A DNA stretch of 64,000 nucleotides from Bailinhaonella thermotolerans (GTDB taxonomy: Bacteria; Actinomycetota; Actinomycetes; Streptosporangiales; Streptosporangiaceae): contig NZ_QZEY01000014.1 of the NCBI RefSeq assembly GCF_003594875.1, forward strand, positions 124,001-188,000, in the 5' to 3' direction. Made by a program: the position numbers and the translations under genes. Under the pieces are notes generated by a model. That model was not told the origin of the DNA. It searched no databases and saw nothing but the letters and a program-made list of their open reading frames with translations. This document shows, in pieces, positions 8,186 through 17,094 of the stretch. How positions within the stretch are numbered: the stretch's first letter is position 1; every line of letters begins with the position of its first letter.

Positions 8186-8929
8186 ATGCGGGATTACACC
8201 ATTGACGAACTGGCCAGGGCTGCGGGCACGAACGTCCGAAATGTCCGGGTATATCAGGATCGCGGGCTGCTGCCCCCGGCTGGACGGCGGGGCCGCGCCT
8301 CGGTCTACGGCGACGCCCACCTGGCGCGGCTGCGCCTGGTCATGGGGATGCTGGAGCGGGGGTACGCCCTCGCCCAGATCAAGGAGATGCTGACCGCCTG
8401 GGAGGCCGGGCGCGACCTCGGCGACCTGCTCGGCCTCGAGGACGTCCTCAGCCGGCCCTGGTCCGACGAGCACCCCGTCCACATCACGGCCGACGAACTG
8501 CGCGCGGCGCTGGGCGGCGAATCCCCCGAGGCCGTCGCGGCCGCCGCCGCGCGCGCGGTCGAGCTGGGCCTGCTGGAGCCCGAGGGCGAGGGCTACAACG
8601 TCCCCAGCCCGCGCCTCCTCCAGGCCGGCCAGGAGCTCGTGCGCGCCGGGATGCCGCTGCCGGAGGTCCTGGAGCTGGCCGCGGGCCTGCGCCGCCACGC
8701 CGACGAGATCGCCGACCTGTTCGTGGACGTCGTCTGCCGCACCACGGTCACCCCCGGCAACCTCACCGACGAGGGCGGCGTCGCCGAGTTCACCGACCTG
8801 GTCGCCCGCCTGCGGCCCCTCGCCCTCACCGCCGCGAGCGCCGCCCTGGCCCAGTCCATGAGCCGCAAGGTCCCCGAGGCCGTCGCCGACAACCTCACCC
8901 GCCTCGTCGGCAGGTCCCGCGCCCACTGA
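8186..8929 (+). CDS. MerR-family transcriptional regulator
   Basis: 247 residues. The N-terminal winged helix is typical: YTIDELARAAGTNVRNVRVYQ, then DRGLLPP and VYGDAHLARLRLVMGMLERGY. The C-terminal half is helical, lacks the metal-binding cysteines of metal-sensing MerR proteins and ends LVGRSRAH; it resembles actinobacterial MerR proteins with an undefined effector domain. A TACGCT hexamer eight bases before the ATG and the absence of a ribosome site suggest a leaderless message. The divergent methyltransferase is the obvious candidate target. Confidence 0.88.
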   Translation: MRDYTIDELARAAGTNVRNVRVYQDRGLLPPAGRRGRASVYGDAHLARLRLVMGMLERGYALAQIKEMLTAWEAGRDLGDLLGLEDVLSRPWSDEHPVHITADELRAALGGESPEAVAAAAARAVELGLLEPEGEGYNVPSPRLLQAGQELVRAGMPLPEVLELAAGLRRHADEIADLFVDVVCRTTVTPGNLTDEGGVAEFTDLVARLRPLALTAASAALAQSMSRKVPEAVADNLTRLVGRSRAH

Positions 8930-9302
8930 CCGTCCCCGGGGCCGCCCGGCGCGCCCGCCCGTCCGCCACGCCTCCGCTGGGCCCGCCCCGTACGCCGGAG
9001 GGCCCGCCCGTCTCGTACGCCTGGGGCCGCCCGCTCGTGCCGTACGCCTGGGGGCCGCCCGCTCGTGCCGTACGCCCGGGCGGTTCAGGTCGTGCGGCGG
9101 AGGGCGCCCATCCTCGCGGTGCGGCAGTGGGCGGGGCGGTCCGGGGACGTGCCGGGCCTGGCGGGCCGGGCCGCGAAGGAGTCGTCGCGGGCGCCCGCCG
9201 CGCCGGGGCCGTGCCCGGCCGCCGTGCGGCGGTCGCGCGAGGTGCCGCATCGCTCCGGGTGACGCGGCCCGCGCCCGCCGTACGGTTCCGGCTCGCCCCA
9301 GG
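8930..9302. other. 373-base intergenic gap with a 25-28-bp degenerate direct repeat
   Basis: Between convergent genes. From 8989 to about 9085 four degraded copies of a unit beginning CGTACGCC(T/G)GGGG occur at 8989, 9014, 9041 and 9069. The right half contains a short frame with high third-position GC (9065-9262) whose translation shows no recognisable domain. I see no RNA gene. Confidence 0.5.
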
Positions 9303-10823
9303 TCATCGCTTGACCCCGGCGGGACGCCCGGCCTGCTGATCCTGAGCCTTCTGCCCCTGGGCCTTCTGGTCCTGGGCCTTCTGCCCCTGGGCCTTCTGGT
9401 CCTGGGCCTTCTGCCCCTGGGCCTTCTGGTCCTGCGGCTGCCGGCCCTGGGACGACGTCTGGTCCTGCGGCTGCTGGCCCTGCGGCGGGATCTGGCCCCG
9501 CTCCTTGCGCGGCGGGTGGGCGGCGTACTCGAAGGCGCGGCGCGGGTGCTGGAGGGCGCCCAGGCTGACGGCCTCACGGCGGAAGAAGAACTGCAGGGTC
9601 CAGTCGGCGACGACGCGGGTCTTGCGGTTGAAGGAGGGGACCCGCATGAGGTGGTAGCCCCGGTGCATGACCCAGGCGGGCAGGCCCTTGACCTTGAGGC
9701 CGTAGACGTTGGCGACGCCGTCGTGCAGGCCCAGGCTGGCCACCGAGCCCGCGTAGGCGTGCCGGTAGACGCGCATCGACCGGCGGCGGAGCTGCGCGGC
9801 GACGTTGTCGGCGAGGCGGTGGGCCTGCCGTACGGCGTGCTGCGCGTTGGGCGCGGTGAACTCGCCCGGCTTGGTCAGGTCGGGCACGGCGGCGGTGTCC
9901 CCCGCGGCGAAGGCGTCGTCCAGGCCCTCGACGGTCAGGTACGGCGTGGTCTTCACCCGGCCCTTGTCGTCCAGCGGCAGGTCCGTCTCCTGGTTGAGCG
10001 GGTGCGGCCGGACGCCGGCGGTCCACACGAGCGTGTCGGCGTCGAACTCGGTGCCGTCGCTGAGCACCAGGTGCTTGTTCTCGGCGGACTTCAGGGTGGT
10101 CTTGAGGCGGACGTCGATGCCGCGTTCGCGCAGCCGTTCCAGCGCCCACCGGCCCATCTCCGGCCCGACCTCGGGCAGGATGCGGTCGGTGGCCTCGATG
10201 AGGGTCCAGCGCATGTCGGACGGCTCGATGGTGGGGTAGTAGCGGCACGCGTCGCGCGCCATGTCCTCCAGCTCGGCCAGCGCCTCCACGCCCGAGAAGC
10301 CCGCGCCGACGAAGACGAAGTTCAGCGCGCGGCGGCGGGCCTCGGGGTCCTGGGTGGAGTCGGCGACGTCGAGCTGCCCGAGGACGTGGTTGCGCAGGGA
10401 GATCGCCTCCTCCACGCTCTTGAACCCGATGCCGCACTCGGCCAGCCCCGGGATCGGGAACAGCCTGGTCACCGAGCCGGGGCAGTAGACGAGGACGTCG
10501 TAGCCGATCTCGTTCTCCTCACCCGCCGGCGACTCGTACTGCAGGCGGTGGCGGGCGTGGTCGATCCGGTTCACCGCGCCGTTGAGGATGCGGACGCGGT
10601 GCAGCACCCGGCGCAGCGGCACCACGACGTGCCGGGGCTCGACGTTCCCGGCCGCGGCCTCGGGGAGGAACGGCTGGTAGGTCATGTACGACTGCGGGTC
10701 GATGAGGGTCAGCGCGACCTCGCCGCGCCGGATCTCGCCGTGCAGCTTGCGCTGGAGCCGCAGCGCCGCGTACAGGCCGACGTGCCCGCCGCCCACGATC
10801 AGGATTCTGCGGTGATTAGACAT
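9303..10823 (-). CDS. ndh: Type II NADH dehydrogenase (NDH-2) with a Q/K repeat tail
   Basis: 506 residues. Two dinucleotide-binding motifs are present: ILIVGGGHVGLYAALRLQ for FAD (residues 7-24) and VFVGAGFSGVEALAELE for NADH (about residue 170). DDAFAAGDTAAVPDL is the C-terminal FAD-contact motif, and the region VMHRGYHLMRVPSF onward is the membrane-anchoring end typical of NDH-2. It oxidises NADH and reduces quinone at the inner face of the membrane without proton pumping. The last 50 or so residues are unlike the family: pentapeptide repeats QKAQD/QKAQG produced by a 15-bp DNA repeat. A stress-type promoter (GGGT-N14-GGGTAG) precedes the gene. Confidence 0.9.
   Translation of the reverse strand: MSNHRRILIVGGGHVGLYAALRLQRKLHGEIRRGEVALTLIDPQSYMTYQPFLPEAAAGNVEPRHVVVPLRRVLHRVRILNGAVNRIDHARHRLQYESPAGEENEIGYDVLVYCPGSVTRLFPIPGLAECGIGFKSVEEAISLRNHVLGQLDVADSTQDPEARRRALNFVFVGAGFSGVEALAELEDMARDACRYYPTIEPSDMRWTLIEATDRILPEVGPEMGRWALERLRERGIDVRLKTTLKSAENKHLVLSDGTEFDADTLVWTAGVRPHPLNQETDLPLDDKGRVKTTPYLTVEGLDDAFAAGDTAAVPDLTKPGEFTAPNAQHAVRQAHRLADNVAAQLRRRSMRVYRHAYAGSVASLGLHDGVANVYGLKVKGLPAWVMHRGYHLMRVPSFNRKTRVVADWTLQFFFRREAVSLGALQHPRRAFEYAAHPPRKERGQIPPQGQQPQDQTSSQGRQPQDQKAQGQKAQDQKAQGQKAQDQKAQGQKAQDQQAGRPAGVKR
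9339..9428. repeat. Six tandem 15-bp units inside the NDH-2 C-terminus
   Basis: Alternating units GTCCTGGGCCTTCTG and CCCCTGGGCCTTCTG, six in a row, with degenerate flanks to about 9470. On the coding (minus) strand they give QKAQD and QKAQG. In-frame 15-bp units mean copy-number change keeps the frame. Confidence 0.9.
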
Positions 10824-10832
10824 ACGGGACCA

Positions 10833-10856
10833 CTACCCCAAAATCCGCAGGAACCC
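10833..10856 (-). promoter_or_regulatory. Sigma-B/F-type promoter of NDH-2
   Basis: Minus strand: GGGT (10856-10853), 14 bases, GGGTAG (10838-10833), nine bases before the ATG at 10823. The short gap again suggests a nearly leaderless mRNA. Confidence 0.5.
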
Positions 10857-10878
10857 CTTGGGTGCTCCAGGCGCGAAA

Positions 10879-10920
10879 GCGGACTCGAAGGCGGACTCGA
10901 AGGCGGACTCGAAGGCGGAG
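10879..10920. repeat. 3.5 tandem copies of a 12-bp unit in a divergent promoter region
   Basis: GCGGACTCGAAG repeated at 10879, 10891 and 10903, then a half copy GCGGAG. It lies between the divergent NDH-2 and FUSC genes. It could be a regulator-binding array or a simple minisatellite. Confidence 0.85.
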
Positions 10921-10995
10921 GGGCGTGCGGGTTTACCCGGGTGCGCCTGAGGAAGCCTCCGGGGAAGGGGTGACCGCGGGGGCGTCGGGGGATCC

Positions 10996-12864
10996 ATGTC
11001 GTGGCTGCTGGAGGTCGTCCGGCCGAAACCGGTCAAGGCCGACAAGGTCGCGATGCTCCGCGCCGCCCTCGGGATCGCCGGGCCGCTCGCCCTCGGCCTG
11101 GCGCTCGGGCAGCCGGTCGCGGGCATGTTCGCCGCGACCGGGGGGCTGGCGGCGATCGCGGCCGACCGCGGCGGGCCGTACCGGCTGCGGGTGATCCGGG
11201 GGTTCTGGGCGGGCCTGGCCGGGCTCATCGGGTTCTGCGTGGGGCTGCTCGTGCGCGGGCACGGCTGGGCCTCGCTGGCGGTGGTCGTGCTGGCCTCGAT
11301 CGTGGCGGCGCTCCTGGGCGGGGTCGGCGGCATCGGGTCCATCGCGGGGCTCCAGCTCATCATCTACCTGGTGCTGGGCACCGGACTGCCCCTCGCCGGG
11401 CCCGCGTGGATCCCGCCCGCGATGTACGCCGTCGGGTTCACCTGGGCCGTGCTGCTGACGCTGGCCGCCTGGCCGTTCCATCCCCGCGCGCCGGAGAAAC
11501 GCGACGTGGCGCAGGTGTACCGGACGCTGGCCTCCCTCGCCCGCGCCGGGCACGACGGGCGCGAGCACGCGCTGCAGTCCTACCGGGAGGCGCAGAACAG
11601 CGCGTACGGCACCGTGCTGGCCGCGCGCTCGGCCGCCGCCGGGCCGGACCGGCACCGCAGCCGCGAGGTGATGCTGCTCAACCACGCCACCTCGCTCAAG
11701 GACGCGATCCTGTCGCGGCGGCACGAGAACCGCGACCCGATCCCCCGGCTCGGCCACGTCCTGGACCAGATGGCCGCGGCCATCGAGGGCCGCGGGGAGG
11801 TGCCCGGGCCGCCCGGCCTGGGCCCGTCCACCCCGGCGACCCGCGCCCTGGGCAAGGAGCTGGAGTCGGCGCTCGGCGTGCTGCGCGGGGAGGGCCGGCC
11901 GGGGGGCGACGACGCCTGGCGGCAGGCCCGGCCCACCCTGCGCGACCGGTTCCACGAGGTGTGGAACGAGTGGCGCTACGGCCGGTTCACCCGGATGTAC
12001 GCCCTCCGGCTCACGCTGTGCATGGCGGTGGCGGCGGTCTGCACGGAGCTGCTGCCGCTGGACCGGTCGTACTGGGTGATGCTCACCGTGGGCATCGTGC
12101 TCAAGCCCGACTTCGGGTCCGTGCTGGCCCGGGCGCTGCAGCGGGGGCTCGGCACGATCCTCGGGGTCGTGCTCGCCGCCGTGATGGTCGTGTTCGTCGC
12201 GCCCGGCCCGTGGATCCTGCTGCCGGTCGCGGTGCTCGCCGCGCTCCTGCCGTACGGCCAGCAGCGGAACTGGGGGCTCTTCTCGACGTTCCAGGCGCCG
12301 CTGGTGATCCTGCTGGTGGACCTGCTCACGCACGGCGGCTGGTCGCTGGTCGAGGCGCGGCTGCTGGACACGCTGCTGGGCTGCGCGATCGTCCTGTGCG
12401 TCGGCTACCTGCCGTGGCCGACGGCGTGGGTGGCGCCGGTCGCGCCGAGGTTCGCCGACGCGGTGGACGCGACCGCGGAGTACCTCCGGCAGGCCCTGTC
12501 CACGCGGCGGTGGCGCCGGGAGGACCGGGAGCGCGTCTACACGGCGCTGTCGGACCTGCGCGCGTCCTTCCAGCGCGCCCTCAGCGAACCCCGGCGCGTG
12601 AGCGGCCGGGTCACCGTCTGGTGGCCGGCGATCGTCAGCCTTCAGCAGGTCGCCGACGAGATCGCCCCCACGGCCGCCCGCATGCGCCACGGCGCGGGCG
12701 AGGTGTCCCGCGACGACGTGGACCGCCTGGCCGCGCTCCTGGAGGACGTGGCCGGCGCGGTCCGCGACGAGCGCCGCCTGCGCGACCTCGACCTCCCCGG
12801 GGACGACCGCCTCGCCCCGCTGGCGTCGGCGGTCCGGGGCCTCCGCTCCGCCGTCAGCGGCTGA
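10996..12864 (+). CDS. FUSC-family inner membrane protein (aromatic acid exporter-like)
   Basis: 622 residues with two blocks of hydrophobic helices (about residues 20-160 and 340-480), each followed by a hydrophilic helical domain, the FUSC/YccS architecture. Conserved-looking segments include the membrane-entry RAALGIAGPLALGLALG and the second-block pattern LTVGIVLKPDFGSVLARALQR, which is the strongly conserved FUSC signature. The family is linked to export of aromatic acids and other organic anions. It is divergent from NDH-2 across a 12-bp repeat array. Substrate unknown. A second, shorter member of the superfamily is at 37.6 kb. Confidence 0.85.
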   Translation: MSWLLEVVRPKPVKADKVAMLRAALGIAGPLALGLALGQPVAGMFAATGGLAAIAADRGGPYRLRVIRGFWAGLAGLIGFCVGLLVRGHGWASLAVVVLASIVAALLGGVGGIGSIAGLQLIIYLVLGTGLPLAGPAWIPPAMYAVGFTWAVLLTLAAWPFHPRAPEKRDVAQVYRTLASLARAGHDGREHALQSYREAQNSAYGTVLAARSAAAGPDRHRSREVMLLNHATSLKDAILSRRHENRDPIPRLGHVLDQMAAAIEGRGEVPGPPGLGPSTPATRALGKELESALGVLRGEGRPGGDDAWRQARPTLRDRFHEVWNEWRYGRFTRMYALRLTLCMAVAAVCTELLPLDRSYWVMLTVGIVLKPDFGSVLARALQRGLGTILGVVLAAVMVVFVAPGPWILLPVAVLAALLPYGQQRNWGLFSTFQAPLVILLVDLLTHGGWSLVEARLLDTLLGCAIVLCVGYLPWPTAWVAPVAPRFADAVDATAEYLRQALSTRRWRREDRERVYTALSDLRASFQRALSEPRRVSGRVTVWWPAIVSLQQVADEIAPTAARMRHGAGEVSRDDVDRLAALLEDVAGAVRDERRLRDLDLPGDDRLAPLASAVRGLRSAVSG

Positions 12865-12942
12865 CCGGCTCCCCGGCCTCGGGGGGTGTCACGGCGGAGT
12901 GGACCTCGCACTCAGGTAGGAAAGCCCCATAAGGTCCCCTTC

Positions 12943-13683
12943 ATGACGATCGACGCATCCCCGGCCGGCCTCGAACCCCTCCGCGCCGCGACCCTCAACG
13001 CGGCCGCCATGTGGACGGCGCTCGCCGAGACGCGCGGGCACGGGGTCGTCCGCCGGCCCGGCTTCCTCGCCGCCGAGGGCGGCCCGCGCGCCGGGCTCCG
13101 CGTCCTGGTGCTGACCCCCGCCCTCACCCGGGACGAGGTGGCCGAGATCGAGGACCTGGTACGGCGGCGCGAGGGCAGGCTGGCCGTGGAGGACCCCTTC
13201 GGCGGCCTCGACCTGGCGCACCTGGGCCTGGCGGTGCGGGGACTGCCCGTCATGATGCGCCCGGCGGGCCCCGCCCCCGAGCCGTCGCCGGAGGTCGGCC
13301 GCGTGGAGAACCCCGCCCAACTGGAGATCGCCGAGCGGACGATCGTCCACGGCTTCCCGCTGGAGAGCTTCCAGCCCCACGAGCCGGGCGAGATGCTGCC
13401 CAAGGAGCTCCTGGACCGGGAGGAGTTCGCCGCCTACCTGATCACCCGCGAGGGCGAGGTCGCCGGGGCCTGCCTCACGGTCACGGCCCACGGCGTGACC
13501 GGCGTCTACTGGGTCACCACCCTGCCCGCCCACCGGTCCAGGGGCGTGGCGAGGTCGCTCATGCACACCGTCCTGGCCGCCCCGGTCCCGGTCACCCTCG
13601 CCGCGTCCACCGCCGGCCGCCCGCTGTACGAGTCCCAGGGATTCGAGACCCTCGCCACCTCGAACTGGTGGTCACGCCGCTGA
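12943..13683 (+). CDS. GNAT-family N-acetyltransferase
   Basis: 246 residues. The acetyl-CoA-binding region is near the C-terminus: VYWVTTLPAHRSRGVARSLM (R-x2-G-x-A) and LYESQGFETL. The N-terminal half (residues 1-120) is a degenerate domain common in actinobacterial GNATs. Substrate unknown; small molecules or protein N-termini are possible. The ATG at 12943 is chosen over an upstream frame because it follows a TAAGGT hexamer by seven bases and the residues before it are not conserved in appearance; a leaderless start is possible. Confidence 0.82.
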   Translation: MTIDASPAGLEPLRAATLNAAAMWTALAETRGHGVVRRPGFLAAEGGPRAGLRVLVLTPALTRDEVAEIEDLVRRREGRLAVEDPFGGLDLAHLGLAVRGLPVMMRPAGPAPEPSPEVGRVENPAQLEIAERTIVHGFPLESFQPHEPGEMLPKELLDREEFAAYLITREGEVAGACLTVTAHGVTGVYWVTTLPAHRSRGVARSLMHTVLAAPVPVTLAASTAGRPLYESQGFETLATSNWWSRR

Positions 13684-13782
13684 TCGGCGAACCGGGCGGA
13701 CCGGGTTCGGCCATCCGGGTGCGTGGCGGATAGGGCTATTGGTAGTTTTTGGGAAGTCCAGAACCGATACGGGGAGGTTCGT

Positions 13783-15828
13783 GTGGGTAGCGGCCCGCCG
13801 CTCAGTCCGGGGGATCCCGCGGAGATCGGGCCGTACACGGTCGTCGCGCGGCTGGGCGAGGGCGGCCAGGGCGTCGTCTACCTCGCCCGTGGCGAGGACG
13901 GGCGGGAGGTGGCGATCAAGCTGCTGCACGCCCGGGTCGCCGCCGACGCCGAGGCCCGCGCGCGGTTCCTGCGCGAGGTCTCCGTCACCACCCGCGTCGC
14001 CCGGTTCTGCACCGCCCAGGTGCTCAGGACCGACGTGTACGACGATCGTCCGTACCTGGTCAGCGAGTACGTCCCCGGGCCCTCGCTGGCCTGGCTCGTC
14101 CGGAACGAGGGGCCGCGCCGGGGGGCCGCGCTGGACCGGCTGGCGATCAGCACGGCCACCGCGCTCGCGGCGATCCACCGGGCGGGCGTGCTCCACCGCG
14201 ACTTCAAGCCCGCGAACGTGCTGATGGGGCCGGACGGCCCCGTGGTGATCGACTTCGGCATCGCCCGCGCCGTGGACGCGGGCGCGACCGCGACGACCAG
14301 CCAGGTCATCGGGACCCCGGCGTACATGGCCCCCGAGCAGCTCGGCGGGGCCGACCTGAGCCCGGCGGCGGACGTGTTCGCGTGGGGCGTGACCATGGTG
14401 TTCGCCGCCACCGGCCGCGCCGCGTTCGGCGACCAGTCCATCCCGGCCGTGCTCAACCGGGTCCTGAACGAGGAGCCCGACCTGGGCGACCTCACCGGGC
14501 CGCTGCGCGACCTCGTCGCCGCGTGCCTGGCCAAGGACCCCGCCGCCCGGCCCACCGCCGAGACGCTGCTGCTCCACCTGCTCGGCAAGCCGCTCGCCGA
14601 CCTGCGCCCCGGCGCCGACCCCGGACGGCCCGACGCCCCGGTCCCGCTCCCCGCGGGCGGCCCCGGCGAGCCCGCCGTACGGCCGTACGGCGCGGGCGCG
14701 CCCGGGGGCGGCCCAGGTCAGACCTCGACCCACCCGGTCCCCGGGCCTCCCGCGCACGCCGGCGCGCCCGGCGGGCGGACGCCGGACGCGAACCGTCCCG
14801 GCGAGACCGCGCGGCCCGGCCCGGCGGCCGTGCCCGGCCCGGGCGACGCGGCGCACGCCGTACCCGGTCAGGGGAACGGCGCGCGAGCCGTGCCCGGCCT
14901 GGGCGGCGCGGCGGGAGCCGTGGCGGGTCGCGCGGGCGGGGCGGGAGCCGCGCCCGGGGACGCCGGCGGGACGCGGGAGGTCACGCGGGCCGGCCTGCGG
15001 CGCGGACGGGAACGCGGTCCGGCGCGGCCCGGGTGGCTCGGGCGGCCGGCGCTCCTCGGCGCGGGCGCCGCGGCGGCGGCCCTGCTGGTGAGCGGCGGCG
15101 TCGCGGTCGTGGCCGACCCCTTCGAGCTGCGCGGCAACGAACGCGGCATGCTCGGGGCCGCCGCGACGGGCGCGGCGGCGAACCGCGCCGGCGACGCGTC
15201 CTCGCCGCCCGCCCAGGAGCAGGTCGTGCTGCCGCCCCCGGCGGGCACGCGGGTGACCCCCGGCCCGAGCCCGGCGGACAAGCCGGCCGAGGACCCGGCG
15301 AAGCCCGGGCGGCCCACCGCCCGCCCCGAGGGGGAGGACCCCTCGGGCCAGAAGGGCGAGCCGTCCGACCCCGGCACGCCGCCGGGGAACGAGGACCCGG
15401 CGCCGGAGGAGACCCCGGACGAGCCCGCGCCCAGGCCGACGGCCCAGCCGAAGCCGTCGCCCACGCCGAAGCCCCCCTCGCCCAAGCCGCCCGCCCCCAA
15501 GCCGAACCCCTACACCGCCGCGGGGGTGTGCGGGTCCGGGTACAAGGTCGTGGACTCCCACGCGGTCGGCTCCGGCGCGACCGTCTACCTGCTCTACAAC
15601 GCCGCCAAGGGCTACAACTGCGTGATCACGATGCGGAGGAACGTGGCCGGGGCCAAGGTCGCGATGGCCTCGATCCTCCAGGTCAAGGGCGGTTCGTCGG
15701 ACAGCGACAAGGGCAGCTTCACCTACTACGCCGGGCCCGTGCGCCTGCCCGCCAAGGCCAGGTGCGTGATCTGGGGCGGCGAGCACGCCGGGGCGCGCTG
15801 GGTCAGCGGCTGGAGCCACTGCGGCTGA
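13783..15828 (+). CDS. Membrane Ser/Thr protein kinase with extracellular cysteine-containing domain
   Basis: 681 residues from a GTG start preceded by GGGGAGG. Residues 17-270 are a Hanks-type kinase: glycine loop LGEGGQGVV, Lys46, HRDFKPAN (Asp140) and DFG (Asp157). A Pro/Gly/Ala-rich linker runs to one transmembrane helix at about 420-445, then a Pro/Lys-rich stalk. The outer C-terminal domain of about 100 residues has four cysteines (near GVCGSG, YNCVIT, KARCVIWGG, SHCG) and no PASTA repeats. It resembles a spore-associated-protein-like domain, but I am unsure of the family. The kinase probably senses something at the cell surface. The subdomain VI motif is HRDF rather than HRDL, which is tolerated. 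Confidence 0.88.
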   Translation: MGSGPPLSPGDPAEIGPYTVVARLGEGGQGVVYLARGEDGREVAIKLLHARVAADAEARARFLREVSVTTRVARFCTAQVLRTDVYDDRPYLVSEYVPGPSLAWLVRNEGPRRGAALDRLAISTATALAAIHRAGVLHRDFKPANVLMGPDGPVVIDFGIARAVDAGATATTSQVIGTPAYMAPEQLGGADLSPAADVFAWGVTMVFAATGRAAFGDQSIPAVLNRVLNEEPDLGDLTGPLRDLVAACLAKDPAARPTAETLLLHLLGKPLADLRPGADPGRPDAPVPLPAGGPGEPAVRPYGAGAPGGGPGQTSTHPVPGPPAHAGAPGGRTPDANRPGETARPGPAAVPGPGDAAHAVPGQGNGARAVPGLGGAAGAVAGRAGGAGAAPGDAGGTREVTRAGLRRGRERGPARPGWLGRPALLGAGAAAAALLVSGGVAVVADPFELRGNERGMLGAAATGAAANRAGDASSPPAQEQVVLPPPAGTRVTPGPSPADKPAEDPAKPGRPTARPEGEDPSGQKGEPSDPGTPPGNEDPAPEETPDEPAPRPTAQPKPSPTPKPPSPKPPAPKPNPYTAAGVCGSGYKVVDSHAVGSGATVYLLYNAAKGYNCVITMRRNVAGAKVAMASILQVKGGSSDSDKGSFTYYAGPVRLPAKARCVIWGGEHAGARWVSGWSHCG

Positions 15829-16115
15829 CGCTCCGCGCCGCCCCCGTTCGCCCCATCCGCACGGTCATCCGTCCCCCTCCGTCCCTGTCCGCCCCCATCC
15901 GTCCCTGTCCGTCCCCGCGCGGATACGGATGGGCTGCGGGAACGGCCCCGACCGGAGGGGTAGAAGGCTGCCCCGGGCGATAGCCCCAAGCATCCCCGCC
16001 GTCATGGAAATCGTCACGCCCCGGAGTCATCGTCGTGTCAGGGCGCCGCCCGGCACCGTCCGGGCGGGGGCCGGGACGTCATTCCGGCCGGGATCAGGGA
16101 GAAGTGGGGAGATCC
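15829..16115. other. 287-base intergenic region with C-rich repeats and a GGGTAG element
   Basis: 15850-15920 holds imperfect repeats of CCGTCCC(C/T)GTC. At 15958-15963 is GGGTAG, 152 bases before the next start, without a good GNNT upstream. No gene recognised. Confidence 0.4.
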
Positions 16116-17087
16116 ATGGCCGACCGGAACACCGCGCGCGCGACCGGGCTGTCGCCCGCGCACCACCAGGCCCAGTTCTACTCCTGCCGGGAGGAGCTGG
16201 TCGACGCGGCCCTGCCGTTCCTGCGCGACGGCGTGGAGGAGCGCGACCTCGTGTTCGCGGTGAGCGGCCCCGGCAACGTCGCCGCGTTCCGCGAGCGGCT
16301 CGGCCCGCGCGCGAGCAAGGTCGCCTTCGCGGACGCCGGCCGCTGGTTCGCCCAGCCGCTGCGCACACTCCGCGCCGTGCACGCCCTCGCCGACACCGCC
16401 GAGTCCCGGGGCAGCGGATACCTGCGCCTCCTCGGCGAGCAGCCCTGGTGCGGCCGGACCCCCGCCCAGGTCGCGGCCTCCATCCGCTACGAGGCCGTGC
16501 TCGACGCCGTCTGCGCCGACCGCGGCGTCCGCTCGCTGTGCCCGTACGACCTGTCCGCCGCGCCCGCCGAGGCCGTGAACGCGGCCCGCCGCGCCCATCC
16601 GGTCCTGAGCGGCGGGTCCGGCCCGGCGCGCAGCCCCGACTACCTGGGGCCGCACGGCCTCCTCGCCGTCTGCGACTCCCGCGAGCTCCCCGAGCCCCCG
16701 CCGGAGGCGGTCGTCCACGGTTTCGCCCACCCCCGCGACCTGCTCGCCCTGCGCCACCGCGTCCGGGAGTACGGCACGGCGGCCGGCCTCGCCCCGTCCC
16801 GCGTGCAGGAGGTCGTCCTGGCCGTCCACGAACTGGCCGCCAACATCCTGGTCCACGCGCTCTCCCCGGGCATGATCCGCATGTGGGCGGCCCCCGGGGA
16901 CGTCGTCTTCGACGTCGTCGCGCCCGGCCCGCCGCCTCCTCCGCACCCGGACGGCTACCTGCCCCCGGACCTCGACGGCCTGGGCGGCCGCGGCCTCTGG
17001 CTGATCCAGACCCTGAGCGGCGACGTCGAGTCCGGGACCACCGCGGCGGGCGCCACCACCCGGATCCACGCCGGCCCGGACCGGTGA
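16116..17087 (+). CDS. MEDS-domain anti-sigma regulatory protein with HATPase domain
   Basis: 323 residues in two parts. Residues about 10-170 form a MEDS (methanogen/methylotroph DcmR sensory) domain, beginning HHQAQFYSCREELVDAALPF. Residues about 195-320 are a GHKL ATPase with N-box VVLAVHELAANILVHA and G2 box GRGLWLIQTL. This MEDS-ATPase pairing is a common actinobacterial anti-sigma/kinase form. The ATG at 16116 follows GTGGGGAGA. It converges on lanC with only seven bases between stop codons, so the transcripts must overlap. It may titrate a sigma factor; the MEDS ligand is unknown. Confidence 0.85.
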   Translation: MADRNTARATGLSPAHHQAQFYSCREELVDAALPFLRDGVEERDLVFAVSGPGNVAAFRERLGPRASKVAFADAGRWFAQPLRTLRAVHALADTAESRGSGYLRLLGEQPWCGRTPAQVAASIRYEAVLDAVCADRGVRSLCPYDLSAAPAEAVNAARRAHPVLSGGSGPARSPDYLGPHGLLAVCDSRELPEPPPEAVVHGFAHPRDLLALRHRVREYGTAAGLAPSRVQEVVLAVHELAANILVHALSPGMIRMWAAPGDVVFDVVAPGPPPPPHPDGYLPPDLDGLGGRGLWLIQTLSGDVESGTTAAGATTRIHAGPDR

Positions 17088-17094
17088 CCGGCGA

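Noticed and set aside
9065-9262. 65-codon plus-strand frame with very high third-position GC
   Set aside because: No domain, mostly Arg/Ala/Pro, overlapped by an equally open minus frame (9085-9306), and at this base composition such frames are common by chance.
9085-9306. 73-codon minus frame whose start overlaps the NDH-2 stop as ATGA
   Set aside because: The overlap puts it upstream of nothing (it would follow NDH-2), but its composition is low-complexity Arg/Gly/Pro/Thr and no conserved segment is visible; probably a shadow.
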